Part shown: positions 44,010-53,063 of the stretch, in pieces | Numbering within the stretch: the stretch's first letter is position 1 | Layout of the letters: each line of letters opens with the position of its first letter | Assembly (NCBI GenBank): GCA_963792205.1 | Contig: CAWBVI010000003.1 | Span: 322,320 to 386,319, forward strand | Direction of reading: 5' to 3' | DNA length: 64,000 nucleotides | Origin: DATDAH01 sp963792205 | GTDB taxonomy: Bacteria > Actinomycetota > Acidimicrobiia > Acidimicrobiales > DATDAH01 | The notes under the pieces: model-generated | Told to the model about the DNA's origin: nothing | Databases searched by the model: none | The model's input: only the letters and a program-made list of their open reading frames with translations | Translations under genes and position numbers: made by a program

Positions 44010-44596
44010 GCCGACGTCGCGTACCTGACCGAAGGTTGCGCCAGCGGCAGCTCGCACGCCTCGGAGAACCCTTGCGTCTCGATCCCCAGCGCCGTGTTGC
44101 ACCTCGTGCTCATGTTGGCGAACGCGACCCACGCCGTGAGCTCCACCATGGCGGACGCACCGAGCTGGTCGAGGAGCCGGGCGGACAGCTCGTCGGTCAC
44201 GCACGGGGGCGTCTCGCTCATGGCCTCGGCGTACTCCATGACATCGCGCTCGAGTGACGTGAACACCGGCGACTCACGCCACCGGGGCACCTCGCTGGCC
44301 TTGGCCTCGTCGAGTCCCTCGTTGTGGGCGTGGAAGTAGCCGAAGTCGAGGCACCACGAGCAGCCGACCATCGCCGCGACCGCCATGTGGGCGAACGACT
44401 TCAGGTTGGGGTCGAGCTGGTCCCAGTTCTGGACCTTGCGGCCGAACGCCAAGGAGCTCGTGAGCACCGCTCGGTTGTGCCACATCACCTCGGCCGGCTC
44501 GGGGACCTCACCGAACATCCTCCGGCTGAACCGCTTCAGCGCGTACCCGTAGACGCCGGTGATCTCGGCCTTGGGAATCCGTGTCGTGCTGGCCAT
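44006..44596 (-). CDS. Carboxymuconolactone decarboxylase/AhpD-like protein
   Basis: A 196-residue helical protein. VAAMVGCSWCLDFGYFHAHN carries the CxxC-x-x-x-x-H-like pair of AhpD and relatives, pointing to a peroxide/thiol-linked role rather than true decarboxylation. ATG 44596 (MASTTRIPKAEI) has a GAGG-like site upstream; the longer frame is discarded. The sigma-factor gene follows with a four-base overlap, matching the usual target-sigma pair of ECF41. The promoter should lie in 44597-44717 and is expected to be read by SigJ itself; no motif was confirmed. Confidence 0.86.
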   Translation of the reverse strand: MASTTRIPKAEITGVYGYALKRFSRRMFGEVPEPAEVMWHNRAVLTSSLAFGRKVQNWDQLDPNLKSFAHMAVAAMVGCSWCLDFGYFHAHNEGLDEAKASEVPRWRESPVFTSLERDVMEYAEAMSETPPCVTDELSARLLDQLGASAMVELTAWVAFANMSTRCNTALGIETQGFSEACELPLAQPSVRYATSA

Positions 44597-44717
44597 GTTT
44601 GGTCCTCGTGTCGATGAGAGCGACATGAAGACACCGCCCACCCCCGATATGTGACATAGCGCGGCCCGGCCACCGGATCGCCGAACACCGCGGGGGCGAT
44701 CGTGTGGGGGGCTCCCC

Positions 44718-46218
44718 TCAGCTCGGGATCGACGCCGCCTCAGCCTGGGCGATGAACTCGTCGGCCTCGGCTTGTCGCAGGAAGCCGTCGGCGGCGGCGG
44801 CTTCGGCGGACTCGGTGACGGCGGCGAGGTAGTCGTCGTGGGTCGGGTAGAGCTCGCTGATCTGAGCCGGGCTGAGATCCTCCATGTTTCCGAAGAGGGA
44901 GCAGATCACCGTCGTCCCGGCCACTGGGTCGCCGCTCAGCACGACCGTCGGTGCATCCACCGGAGGCGTGCGGATGCCGCCGAGCGCGATCCCCAGCTCG
45001 TCGCGGGCGATCACCCCGCCGTCGTCTTGGATCGGTTCAGCGGCTGGCGCCGGCTCGCCGTCGACCACCCAGGTGCTCAGGGCGTCGAAGGCGGCCCGCA
45101 GCACCTCGGCCTGGGGCCCGTCGTTGATCACCGGGCACACGTCGCTCAAGTCGAGACCGAACTCCTCAGACAGCCCCGCGTTGTAATCCAGGATCGACTG
45201 GTCGGCATGGGCGGTGCCGGCCACCTCCCAGGTTCGCAGCATGTCGGTGTCGGGCTGGCGGGCATCGAAGAACCCGCGGCTGATGTCGGTCTCGGCCTCG
45301 AACTGGAACACGGGGTCGGTCAGGTCGCCGCGGATGAGCGTGGGCGCCTCGGGGGTGACCTCGTCGTTGAGCGACGCCCCGGCGTCACTGCGACCGTGGA
45401 TCAAGAACCCGTCGTAGATGTCGGCGACGGAATGCACGCCGTTCACGTAGGTGATCAACCGACTGGCGGACTGCGACTCGCCGAAAGCGATGAGCTGCTC
45501 GGGCACGAGACCGCCGAGCACGTTCACGTCGCCGGGTCGGCGCAGCACCTGGGCGGCCTGGGAGAACATGTCGTAGGAGTACTGGTCACCGGGGTGATCG
45601 AGGTCTGCCGTAGCGCTCAGGGTCGACCTCCTGAATTCCGGAAATGTCGGGCGCACCCTCGATCTCGATCGACGCACCTCCCTCGATGCCGACCTCCTGG
45701 GCGGAGACGCCGACATAGGCGGAGCCGGCGTCGATGATCGCCGGGTAGCCCAGGCCGAAGGCGACGTCGACGTCGATCCCTCCGGTCACGTTGAACCACT
45801 CGACGAACACGGTGCCGTCGAAGGCCTCGGGGTCCTCCGGGTAGCGGACCAGGATCCGGGTCCGGTACGGCGCGGACTCGCCCGGCGTCACCGTCCACTG
45901 ACCGTCCCCGGCAAGCCGCCCATCCGCCTCATAGGCCGTTGCCTCCCCTTCGAGGAAGAACTCCTCCTCCACGTAGCCGGTTCCCTCGATCACATCGGTC
46001 GCCAGGAACGGGTCTCCCTCGATGGGACCAGTGACCTCGGGCGAGGCCACGTCCTCGCCGCGCTGCACCACCGGCGCCGCGGTTGTCGTCGTCGCCGGCG
46101 CCTCACTACTTGCGGTCTCGTCGCCGCCGGAGCTGTCGTCCGACGAGCACCCGGCCAGCACCAACCCGAACGCCAGCGCAAGTGCCGCCGCCGGCACGGA
46201 ACCCGCACGTCGGAACAC
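44718..46218 (-). pseudogene. Alpha/beta-hydrolase-domain lipoprotein, one frameshift
   Basis: The N-terminal signal ends in LALAFGLVLAGC (lipobox) and a Ser/Thr-rich linker follows. The hydrolase part continues through GTVFVEWFNVTGGIDVDVAF and DISGIQEVDPERY, then at 45608-45609 shifts to the frame with ADLDHPGDQYSYDMFSQAAQ, the nucleophile-like IAFGESQSASRLITYVNG and WEVAGTAHADQSIL. Removing one base of the CC doublet restores PERYADLDHPGDQ. It resembles the secreted alpha/beta-hydrolase family PF20091. GTG 46218 has a GGGGGA site upstream. It is divergent from a TetR gene across an operator-like region. Confidence 0.78.
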
Positions 46219-46247
46219 GACCGTCCCCCTTTGGTCGTCAAAGATTG

Positions 46248-46271
46248 TGGCACATCGTGCCATAATTGGCA
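46248..46271. promoter_or_regulatory. Overlapping dyads between the hydrolase lipoprotein and TetR genes
   Basis: TGGCACATCGTGCCA (46248-46262; six-base arms, three-base spacer) overlaps TGCCATAATTGGCA (46258-46271; five-base arms, four-base spacer). They sit between the divergent starts at 46218 and 46307, as expected for the operator of a TetR-type repressor that controls itself and its neighbour. Confidence 0.65.
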
Positions 46272-46306
46272 TGACGGACCTAAGCGGCGGCAGAACGGGA
46301 GGTGAC

Positions 46307-46927
46307 ATGACCGATTCGGCGGCACCGTCGCTGGCCGTGCAACTGCGCGCCCGGCGCTCGCAGATGATGACCGCCGAGGTGGAGGCGGTCGCCCTCGAGC
46401 TCTTCGCGGCGCGGGGGTTCGACGCCGTGACGGTGGAGGAGATCGCGACCGCGGCGCGCATCTCGGTGCGCACCTTCTACCGCTGCTTCGCCGCCAAGGA
46501 GGCTGTCCTCCAGGTCCAGCTCGACCGGCGCGGCGAGGCCCTGCGGGCGGCGCTCGCCGCGCGCCCCGAGGACGAGGCGCCACTGCGCTCGATGCGGATC
46601 GCGCTCGACGCCGTGGTCTCGGCCGAGGACCCCGACCTTCTCCGACGGTGGATCTCCGTCATCTCGGCCACACCTCACCTGGTGCAGAGCGTGCTCGGCG
46701 GCATCCAGCTGAAGACGCAGCCGCTCATCGCCGCGTTCTTCGCCGAGCGCCTCGGCACCGAACTCGACAGCTTCGAGCCCATCGTCCTCGCGGCGGCGGT
46801 CGGCGGCGTCATCCAGGCCGCGCAGACCCGGTGGTTCCTCCAGGGGGGTGACGTGGTGACGTTGATCGGCGAGGGCCTCGAGGTCCTCGAGCGGGGGATC
46901 GGCACGACCGCGCGGGCCTCGACCTGA
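46307..46927 (+). CDS. TetR-family transcriptional regulator
   Basis: A 206-residue regulator. The helix-turn-helix region is clear: AVALELFAARGFDAVTVEEI, AARISVRTFYRCFAAKEAVL (about 25-65). The C-terminal ligand domain (ISVISATPHLVQSVLGG, FFAERLGTELDSFEPIVLAA) is of the common AcrR type. ATG 46307 has GGGAGG five bases upstream; ATG 46271 is a weaker alternative. It is divergent from the hydrolase lipoprotein gene and probably represses both through the dyads at 46248-46271. Ligand unknown. Confidence 0.88.
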   Translation: MTDSAAPSLAVQLRARRSQMMTAEVEAVALELFAARGFDAVTVEEIATAARISVRTFYRCFAAKEAVLQVQLDRRGEALRAALAARPEDEAPLRSMRIALDAVVSAEDPDLLRRWISVISATPHLVQSVLGGIQLKTQPLIAAFFAERLGTELDSFEPIVLAAAVGGVIQAAQTRWFLQGGDVVTLIGEGLEVLERGIGTTARAST

Positions 46928-47011
46928 CCGCGCCGCGGGACGCCTGTGGACCCGCCTCGTCTTTGCGTTTACGTTCCGATCAGCCCATTCACCTCACCAG
47001 GAGGATCACCA

Positions 47012-47695
47012 ATGGCCACCACCCCCACCGCTGTGCTCGTGCACGGCGGCTTCGTCGACGGCTCCGGCTGGGAGTCCGTCTACCAGCTGCTCACCGCCGA
47101 GGGCATCGACGTCCGCATCGTGCAGAACCCCACGTTCTCGCTCGAGGGCGATGTCGCCGCGACCCGCCAGATCCTCGACCAGATCGACGGCCCCGTCGTC
47201 CTCGTCGGCCACTCCTACGGCGGCGTCGTCATCACCGAGGCCGGTCGCCACGACAACGTCGAGAAGCTGGTCTACATCGCGGCCTTCGCCCCCGACACCG
47301 CCGAGTCGGTCAGCACGCTCATCGCCGATCCGCCCCCTGGGGCTCCCGTGCCGCCGATCCTGCCGCCCGACAACGGGTTCCTGTTCCTCGACCGGGAGCA
47401 GTTCGCGGCAGCGTTCGCCGCGGACCTGCCGCAGGACCAGGCCGCCTTCATGGCCGACGGCCAGGTCCCGTGGGGCGTCGACGCGCTGGACGGTGTCGTC
47501 TCCGAGCCGGCATGGCGCACCAAGCCGACCTGGTACCTCGTCGCCTCCGACGACCGGATGATCCCTCCGGCCGCGCAGCGGGCCATGGCCGAGCGCGCCG
47601 GCGCCACCGTGTCCGAGGTGCCGGCCAGCCACGCCGTGTACGTGTCCCAGCCCCAGACCGTCGCCGAGGTCGTCCGCGACGCCGTGGCGGCCTAG
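47012..47695 (+). CDS. Alpha/beta-fold hydrolase
   Basis: A 227-residue hydrolase. AVLVHGGFVDGSGWESVY gives the oxyanion strand, the nucleophile is Ser68 in VLVGHSYGGVV, the late acid is in DDRMIPPAAQRAMAERAG and the histidine in VPASHAVYVSQP. It resembles small esterases and polyketide-cyclase-like hydrolases (RdmC/EstA-type). AGGAGG precedes ATG 47012 and the longer frame is ignored. A strong hairpin follows the stop. A close relative with the same size and motifs is at 49686-50459 on the other strand. Confidence 0.88.
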   Translation: MATTPTAVLVHGGFVDGSGWESVYQLLTAEGIDVRIVQNPTFSLEGDVAATRQILDQIDGPVVLVGHSYGGVVITEAGRHDNVEKLVYIAAFAPDTAESVSTLIADPPPGAPVPPILPPDNGFLFLDREQFAAAFAADLPQDQAAFMADGQVPWGVDALDGVVSEPAWRTKPTWYLVASDDRMIPPAAQRAMAERAGATVSEVPASHAVYVSQPQTVAEVVRDAVAA

Positions 47696-47721
47696 CCAGC
47701 AGCTGGACGCCACACCGCCAT

Positions 47722-47752
47722 CGGAGTCCCGGGCACAAGACCCGGGGCTCCG
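47722..47752 (+). terminator. GC-rich hairpin terminator
   Basis: CGGAGTCCCGGG (47722-47733) pairs with CCCGGGGCTCCG (47741-47752) over 12 bp with one G-U pair and a seven-base loop, 26 bp after the hydrolase stop. No U-run follows, as is common for actinobacterial terminators. It separates the hydrolase from the DUF5996 gene. Confidence 0.65.
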
Positions 47753-47801
47753 ACGCCCATCTGGGAAGGGACACCGATCGCCGAAGCGAAGGACACGAGC
47801 C

Positions 47802-48791
47802 ATGACGATCCCGGACCCGCGCCCCAACCCGTGGCCACCCCTGCCGTCCCAGGACTGGTGGGACACCGTCGAGACGTTGCACCTCTGGACCCAGGTCGTC
47901 GGCAAGATCCGCATGGCGAACGCCCCATGGATCAACCACTCGTGGAGCGTCGCGCTCTACGTGTCGACCGCGGGACTTCGGACCTCCCTGGTGCCCTACC
48001 GAGCGGAGGGCTTCGAGCTGTCGTTCGACTTCCTCGACCACGAGCTCACCGTCCACACCACCACGGGTGAACGGCGCACGATCGCGCTGAAGGACGGCAC
48101 GGTCGCCGACTTCTATGCCGCCGTCCTCGACGCGATGGACTCGGTCGGCATGCCGGTCCACATCAACACGGTCCCCAATGAGGTCGCCGAGGCGGTGCCG
48201 TTCGAACGGGACACCGTCCCCCGCACCTACGAGCCGGCCCACGCCACCGCACTGTGGGAGGCCCTCCTGCGAGCGAACCGGGTCATGACCCGGTTCCGAG
48301 CCGGGTTCCGGGGAAAGGCCAGCCCGGTCCACTTCTTCTGGGGCGGGTTCGACCTGGCCACGACCCGCTTCTCCGGCCGCAGCGCTCCACCCCACCCGGG
48401 CGGAGTCCCCAACTTCCCCGACGACGTCGCCCGCGAGGCCTACACCGACGAGGTCACCAGCAGCGGCTTCTGGCTGGGAACCCGCAGCGCTCCGGATCCG
48501 ATCTTCTACGCCTACGCCTACCCGACCCCCGACGGCTACGCGACCGCCACCGTCCAGCCCGAGGCGGCGACCTGGCTCGAGGACCTCGGCGAGTTCGCGC
48601 TTCGCTACGACGACCTCATCCAAGCCGAGGATCCCGACGCCACACTCCTCACGTTCTTCGAGACCGCCCACGCCGCGGCAGCCGACCTCGCCGGGTGGAA
48701 CCGTGAGGCCCTCGAATGCGCGGACCCCCTCGGCCCAGACTGGTGGCACAACCGAACCGCACTGAACGCGGTCGGTCCCGAGAGGACCTAG
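47802..48791 (+). CDS. DUF5996 family protein
   Basis: A 329-residue protein that opens WPPLPSQDWWDTVETLHLWT, followed by QVVGKIRMANAPWINHSWSV and LYVSTAGLRTSLVPY, the recognisable start of DUF5996 proteins. Later pieces are VHFFWGGFDLATTRFSGR, GFWLGTRSAPDPIFYAYAYP and the aromatic-rich tail. No catalytic residues or signal peptide can be named and the function of the family is unknown. ATG 47802. It has its own upstream region after the hairpin at 47722-47752. Confidence 0.85.
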   Translation: MTIPDPRPNPWPPLPSQDWWDTVETLHLWTQVVGKIRMANAPWINHSWSVALYVSTAGLRTSLVPYRAEGFELSFDFLDHELTVHTTTGERRTIALKDGTVADFYAAVLDAMDSVGMPVHINTVPNEVAEAVPFERDTVPRTYEPAHATALWEALLRANRVMTRFRAGFRGKASPVHFFWGGFDLATTRFSGRSAPPHPGGVPNFPDDVAREAYTDEVTSSGFWLGTRSAPDPIFYAYAYPTPDGYATATVQPEAATWLEDLGEFALRYDDLIQAEDPDATLLTFFETAHAAAADLAGWNREALECADPLGPDWWHNRTALNAVGPERT

Positions 48792-48900
48792 CCGCGCCGG
48801 TTCGGTGGCGCGCTGTGGTTCGCGCTACTCCCGTGCTCCGGGGCACCGGAAAGCGCTTGCCGGCCTCGAGCGCAGGACGCCAGGATCCTGGAAGACCGGA

Positions 48901-49626
48901 ATGACCTCTCACCTCTTTGCGCTCTGCTTCGATGCGAACGACCCGCTCGGTCTCGCGCGCTTCTGGGTCGGCGTCCTGGGCTGGGACATGGTCGACGATC
49001 CCCACGACGGCATCGCCCTCCTGCCGAGCGATGACACCGGGTTCCGGATCCGATGTCTCCCGACCCGGGAGCCGAAGGCCGGCCGGAACCAGATCCACTT
49101 CGATCTGACGAGCACGTCCCTCGAGGACCAGCAACAGACGGTGGCGACGGCGCTCGAGCTCGGCGCCCGCCACATCGACATCGGTCAACGCCCGGAGGAG
49201 GATCATGTGGTGCTCGCCGATCCCGAAGGCAATGAGTTCTGCGTGATCGAGCCGGGCAACAACTTCCTGGCCGACTGCGGATTCATCGGAGCGCTTTCGT
49301 GTGACGGTTCACAGGCGGTCGGCTACTTCTGGAGCGAGGCGCTGGGCTGGCCGTTGGTCTGGGACCAGGACCAGGAGACCGCGATCCGCTCGCCGCATGG
49401 CGGCCCGAAGATCACGTGGGGCGGTCCGCCACTGATGCCGAAGACCGGCACGAGGAACCGACTGCACTTCGACCTCGCTCCACCTGCCGACGGTGATCAG
49501 CAAGCGGAGGTCGACCGTCTCGTCTCGCTCGGCGCGACTCGAATCGACCTCGGTCAGGACGAGGTCAGCTGGGTGGCGATGGCCGATCCCGATGGCAACG
49601 AGTTCTGTGTCTTGACCCCCCGATAG
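48901..49626 (+). CDS. Two-module VOC (glyoxalase-like) protein
   Basis: A 241-residue protein with two repeated vicinal-oxygen-chelate modules: residues about 5-120 (LFALCFDANDPLGLARFWVG, ending LADPEGNEFCVIEPG) and 125-240 (VGYFWSEALGWPLVWDQDQE, ending MADPDGNEFCVLTP). Each resembles the Glyoxalase_6 type. The repeats share NRxHFDL and DPxGNEFCV blocks, showing internal duplication. Metal ligands and substrate are not certain. ATG 48901 follows a 12-bp palindrome, CCAGGATCCTGG, at 48880-48891; the longer frame is discarded. Confidence 0.88.
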   Translation: MTSHLFALCFDANDPLGLARFWVGVLGWDMVDDPHDGIALLPSDDTGFRIRCLPTREPKAGRNQIHFDLTSTSLEDQQQTVATALELGARHIDIGQRPEEDHVVLADPEGNEFCVIEPGNNFLADCGFIGALSCDGSQAVGYFWSEALGWPLVWDQDQETAIRSPHGGPKITWGGPPLMPKTGTRNRLHFDLAPPADGDQQAEVDRLVSLGATRIDLGQDEVSWVAMADPDGNEFCVLTPR

Positions 49627-49685
49627 TCGGGGCAGGGCGTCGGCGCCGCCCCGGGGGACGGGGGCGGCAGCCGATCTCCCACGGG

Positions 49686-50459
49686 TCAGGCAACGCCAAC
49701 GGAATTCGCCATCGTGGCGGCCACCGCTTCGAGGATCGTCAGGGCGACGGCGTCGGGGCTGGACACGCTGAGCGCGTGCGAGCCACCGGCGATCTCGCGG
49801 GCGGACTTGGCGCCGGCCCGCTCGGCCTCGAAGCGGACCAGCTCGGCCGGGATGTTCTGGTCCAGCTCGCCGTACACGAACCAGGAGGGGTGCTGCTTCC
49901 ACGCCGGCGTCTCGGTCGGGAGGGCCTCGCTGAGGGCGGCCAACGTGGCCGGGCGCTGTGTCGCGGCCATGAGCGCGGCCTGCTCGAGGGGCACGTCGGC
50001 CGCGAACTGGTCGTGGAAGAGCTCGCGCTTGATGGCGACCTCGTCGCCGCCCGTGGCCACGGGATAGGCGTCGAGCGCGTCGCCGAGCGAGCTCCCGGGG
50101 AACATGGTCGAGAGCTGGAACGCCGACTCCCCGTGGTCGGGGGCGAAGGCGCAGACGTAGACCAGGCCGACGACGGCGTCGTTGTCGGCGGCGGCCTCGG
50201 TGATCACCATCCCGCCGTAGGAGTGCCCGACGAGGACGATCGGCCCGTCGATCGAGGCGAGGACGTCGCGCACGTAGGTGGCGTCGCCCGTCAGGCTGCG
50301 CAGGGGGTTGCCGATGGCCACGATGTCCTTGTAGTGCTGGTGGTGGCTGGCGACCAGCACGGTGCCGTGGTGGTGCAGTCGTTCGATGACCGGGTTCCAG
50401 CTGGCGGACTCGGCGAACGCCCCGTGGACGAGTGCGATGGTCGGCGTCGGTGTGGGCAT
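49686..50459 (-). CDS. Alpha/beta-fold hydrolase
   Basis: A 257-residue hydrolase with IALVHGAFAESASWNPVI, nucleophile Ser80 in IVLVGHSYGGMV, acid in GELDQNIPAELVRFEAERAG and histidine in IAGGSHALSVSSP. It belongs to the same group of small serine hydrolases as the gene at 47012-47695. ATG start. It lies 26 bp downstream of the truncated sigma-factor gene and on the same strand, so it may be its target or be co-transcribed. It converges with the VOC gene; the 60-bp gap has GC-rich inverted repeats that could stop transcription. Confidence 0.88.
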   Translation of the reverse strand: MPTPTPTIALVHGAFAESASWNPVIERLHHHGTVLVASHHQHYKDIVAIGNPLRSLTGDATYVRDVLASIDGPIVLVGHSYGGMVITEAAADNDAVVGLVYVCAFAPDHGESAFQLSTMFPGSSLGDALDAYPVATGGDEVAIKRELFHDQFAADVPLEQAALMAATQRPATLAALSEALPTETPAWKQHPSWFVYGELDQNIPAELVRFEAERAGAKSAREIAGGSHALSVSSPDAVALTILEAVAATMANSVGVA

Positions 50460-50484
50460 GGTGGATCTCCCTCAGAGTCGGACG

Positions 50485-51148
50485 TCAGTGCAGAGACAGC
50501 GCAGGGTCGCGATCTGTGACGTCGGCCGCGAAGATGTCCTCCAGTTGGGCGACGTCGCCCTGTCGGGCGGCGGCGACGAAGGCGTGCACGAGTCGACGCT
50601 GCTCGGCTCGGCTCGCCGCCTGCCGGTGCTCTGCCGCCAGGTGCTTGCCGGCGCGGCTCACGTGCTGGCGGGCGTTGGCCTCCGAGATCCGGAGGGTCTC
50701 GGCGATCCGGGAGTACGGGTAGTCGAACGCCTGGCGCAGGACGTAGGTCGCCCGCTCCGTCGGCGAGAGCCGCTGCAGCAGCAGGAGGATCCCGAGCTCC
50801 ACCGCCTCGCCCCGCTCGGCACCCAGAGCGAGGTCGTCGCTCGTGTCGACGGGCTCGGGCAGCCACTGGCCCACGGAGGACTCGCGGCGCGCTCGCGCCG
50901 ACTGCGCGACGTTGAGCGCCAGTCGGGTGGTCGTCGTGACCAGGAACGCCGTCGGGTTCAGCACCGTGGTGCGGTCATAGGTCTGCCACCGGATCCAGGC
51001 GTCCTGCACGACGTCTTCTGCCTCGGCCCAGTTGCCGAGGATCCGGTGAGCGATGCCCAGCAGCCGCGGGCGCAGGTCCAGGAAGCCCGAGGTGACGTCC
51101 TCGACGGGGTCGCTGCTGCAGCGAGTGGTGGCGGGCGCGTTCGACCAT
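50485..51148 (-). pseudogene. SigJ-like ECF sigma factor with unclear start and truncated SnoaL domain
   Basis: Regions 2 and 4 are recognisable: FLDLRPRLLGIAHRILGNWA, EAEDVVQDAWIRWQ, LSPTERATYVLRQAFDYPYS and RISEANARQHVSRAGKHL. The frame has no ATG, GTG or TTG upstream of the first helix; ATG 51148 is in another frame and would join after one indel near 51105. A GTG at 51009 would cut off half of region 2. At the 3' end the SnoaL domain starts (LVHAFVAAARQGDVAQLEDI) but stops after about 40 residues, whereas complete ECF41 proteins carry about 110. It may be a decaying or a naturally short form. Confidence 0.7.
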
Positions 51149-51313
51149 CGAGGGCCTCCGTGGCTCCTGCGGCGGCGGGAGCGCCGCTGCCACCTCTATG
51201 GTCCTGATCGCCGCCGTCGCTCGCCACCGGGAAACCCCCTAGTCGGCAGTCCCCAGTCAGGGGGCCAAGGGCTCGCTGGTCACAGATCGGCGTGCCACTC
51301 GGTCTGAACTCAC

Positions 51314-53045
51314 GTGACGACCTCCGAGGTCCGGATCGCGACCTCGGTCCTCGTGGTCGGGACGGGTGGTTCCGGCCTCCGGGCCGCGATCGAGCTCGCC
51401 GAGCGACGGGTCGACGTGATCGCCGTCGGGAAGCGGCCCACCGCGGACGCACACACGTCGCTCGCCGCCGGCGGGATCAACGCGGCGCTGGCGACCATGG
51501 ATCCCGAAGACAGCTGGCAGCAGCACGCGGCGGACACGCTCACCGAGAGCTACCTGCTGGCGGACCCCCGGACGGTCCAGATCGTCGCCGAGGGAGCGGC
51601 CCGCGGCATCGCCGACCTCGAGCGCTACGGCATGGCGTTCGCACGCGAGCCGGACGGACGGATCTCCCAGCGGTTCTTCGGCGCCCACACCTTCCGCCGC
51701 ACGGCGTTCGCCGGTGACTTCACCGGCCTGGAGATCCAACGCACCCTCGTCAACCGGGCCGGTGAGCTGCAGGTGCCGATCCTCGACAGCGTGTACATCA
51801 CCAGGCTCCTCGTGGCCGACGGGCGTCGTGTTCGGTGCCTACGGCTTCGACCTCGACGACGGGAGCCGCTACCTCATCCACGCGGACGCGGTGATCCTCG
51901 CCGCCGGTGGCCACACGCGCATCTGGCGTCACAGCTCGTCGCGTCGGGACGAGAACACCGGCGACGCGTTCCGGCTCGCGATCGACGCCGGCGCCCGGCT
52001 CCGCGACCCCGAGCTCGTCCAGTTCCACCCGTCGGGCCTGCTGGAGCCCGAGGATGCCGCCGGCACCCTCGTCTCCGAGGCCGCCCGCGGCGAGGGCGGC
52101 ATCCTGCGCAACGGCCTCGGCGAGCGGTTCATGGCCCGCTACGACCCCGAACGCCTGGAGCTGTCGACGAGGGACCGGGTCGCCCTGGCGGCGTACACCG
52201 AGATCAAGGAGGGCCGGGGCACGCCCGCCGGCGGTGTCTGGCTCGACATCTCCCACCTGCCCCGGGAGACGATCCTCAGCCGGCTCCCCCGTGTCCACGA
52301 GACGTTGCTCGAGCTGCAGCTGCTCGACGTGACGACGACGCCCATCGAGATCGCCCCGACGGCCCACTACTCGATGGGGGGCATCCGGGTTCGTCCCGAG
52401 GACAACCGCACCGATGTGGCCGGGCTGTACGCGATCGGTGAGGCGGCCAGCGGCATGCACGGGGCCAACCGGCTCGGCGGCAACTCGCTGGCGGAGCTGT
52501 TGGTCTACGGCCGCATCGTCGGTGAGGCCGCCGCCGCCTACGCCGCCGGCCTCGACGCCCAGCGGCGCTCCGCCTGCGCGGTCGGCGTGGCTCGTGCCGA
52601 GGTCGACGAGGTCCTCGCCGCGGACGGGCCCGAGAACGTTCGGACGCTGCAACGGGCACTTCGCGACACGATGACCGAGCACGCCGGGGTGGTGCGAGAC
52701 GACACCGGGTTGCAGGCGGGGCTCGGCGCGCTCGACGAGATCGAGGCGCGATGTGTCGACCTGGGTGTCCATCCCGACATCTCGAGCTTCCGCGACCTCG
52801 CTCACGCCTTCGACCTGCGGTCGTCGGTGCTGGCGGCGCGGGCCACGCTCGACTGCGCGCTGGAGCGCCGCGAGACACGCGGCTGCCACAACCGTTCCGA
52901 CTTCCCGGAGCTCGACCCGGCGTTGCAGGTGAACCTCGTCTGGTCCGGGCCCGGTCAGGTCGAGCGCGAACCGGTCCCGCTCATCCCGGCCGACATCGCC
53001 GACCGCATGGTCGAGGTGTCCAGCGCAGGAAAGCTCGTCGAATAG
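51314..53045 (+). pseudogene. FAD-dependent fumarate reductase/L-aspartate oxidase-like flavoprotein, one frameshift
   Basis: The N-terminus has the dinucleotide fold VLVVGTGGSGLRAAIELAER and SLAAGGINAALAT. Near 51824 the frame shifts; VVFGAYGFDLDDGSRYLIHA then continues to FHPSGLLEPEDAAGTLVSEA, RGTPAGGVWLDISHL, the active-site block TAHYSMGGIRV and GANRLGGNSLAELLV. One extra base in GGGCGTCG explains the break. The tail with DLRSSVLAARATLDCALERR and RGCHNRSDFPE is typical of succinate dehydrogenase/fumarate reductase flavoprotein chains. No iron-sulphur or membrane subunits are adjacent, so it may act as a soluble oxidase or reductase. GTG 51314. Confidence 0.85.
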
Positions 53046-53063
53046 CCAACAGGAGCCAACGCG

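Noticed and set aside
49627..49685. GC-rich inverted repeats between the convergent VOC and hydrolase genes as terminator
   Set aside because: Several short alternative stems, none dominant; not strong enough for a feature.
51235..51264. CCCCCT/AGGGGG inverted repeat upstream of the flavoprotein
   Set aside because: Six-base arms with an 18-base spacer are expected by chance in this base composition.
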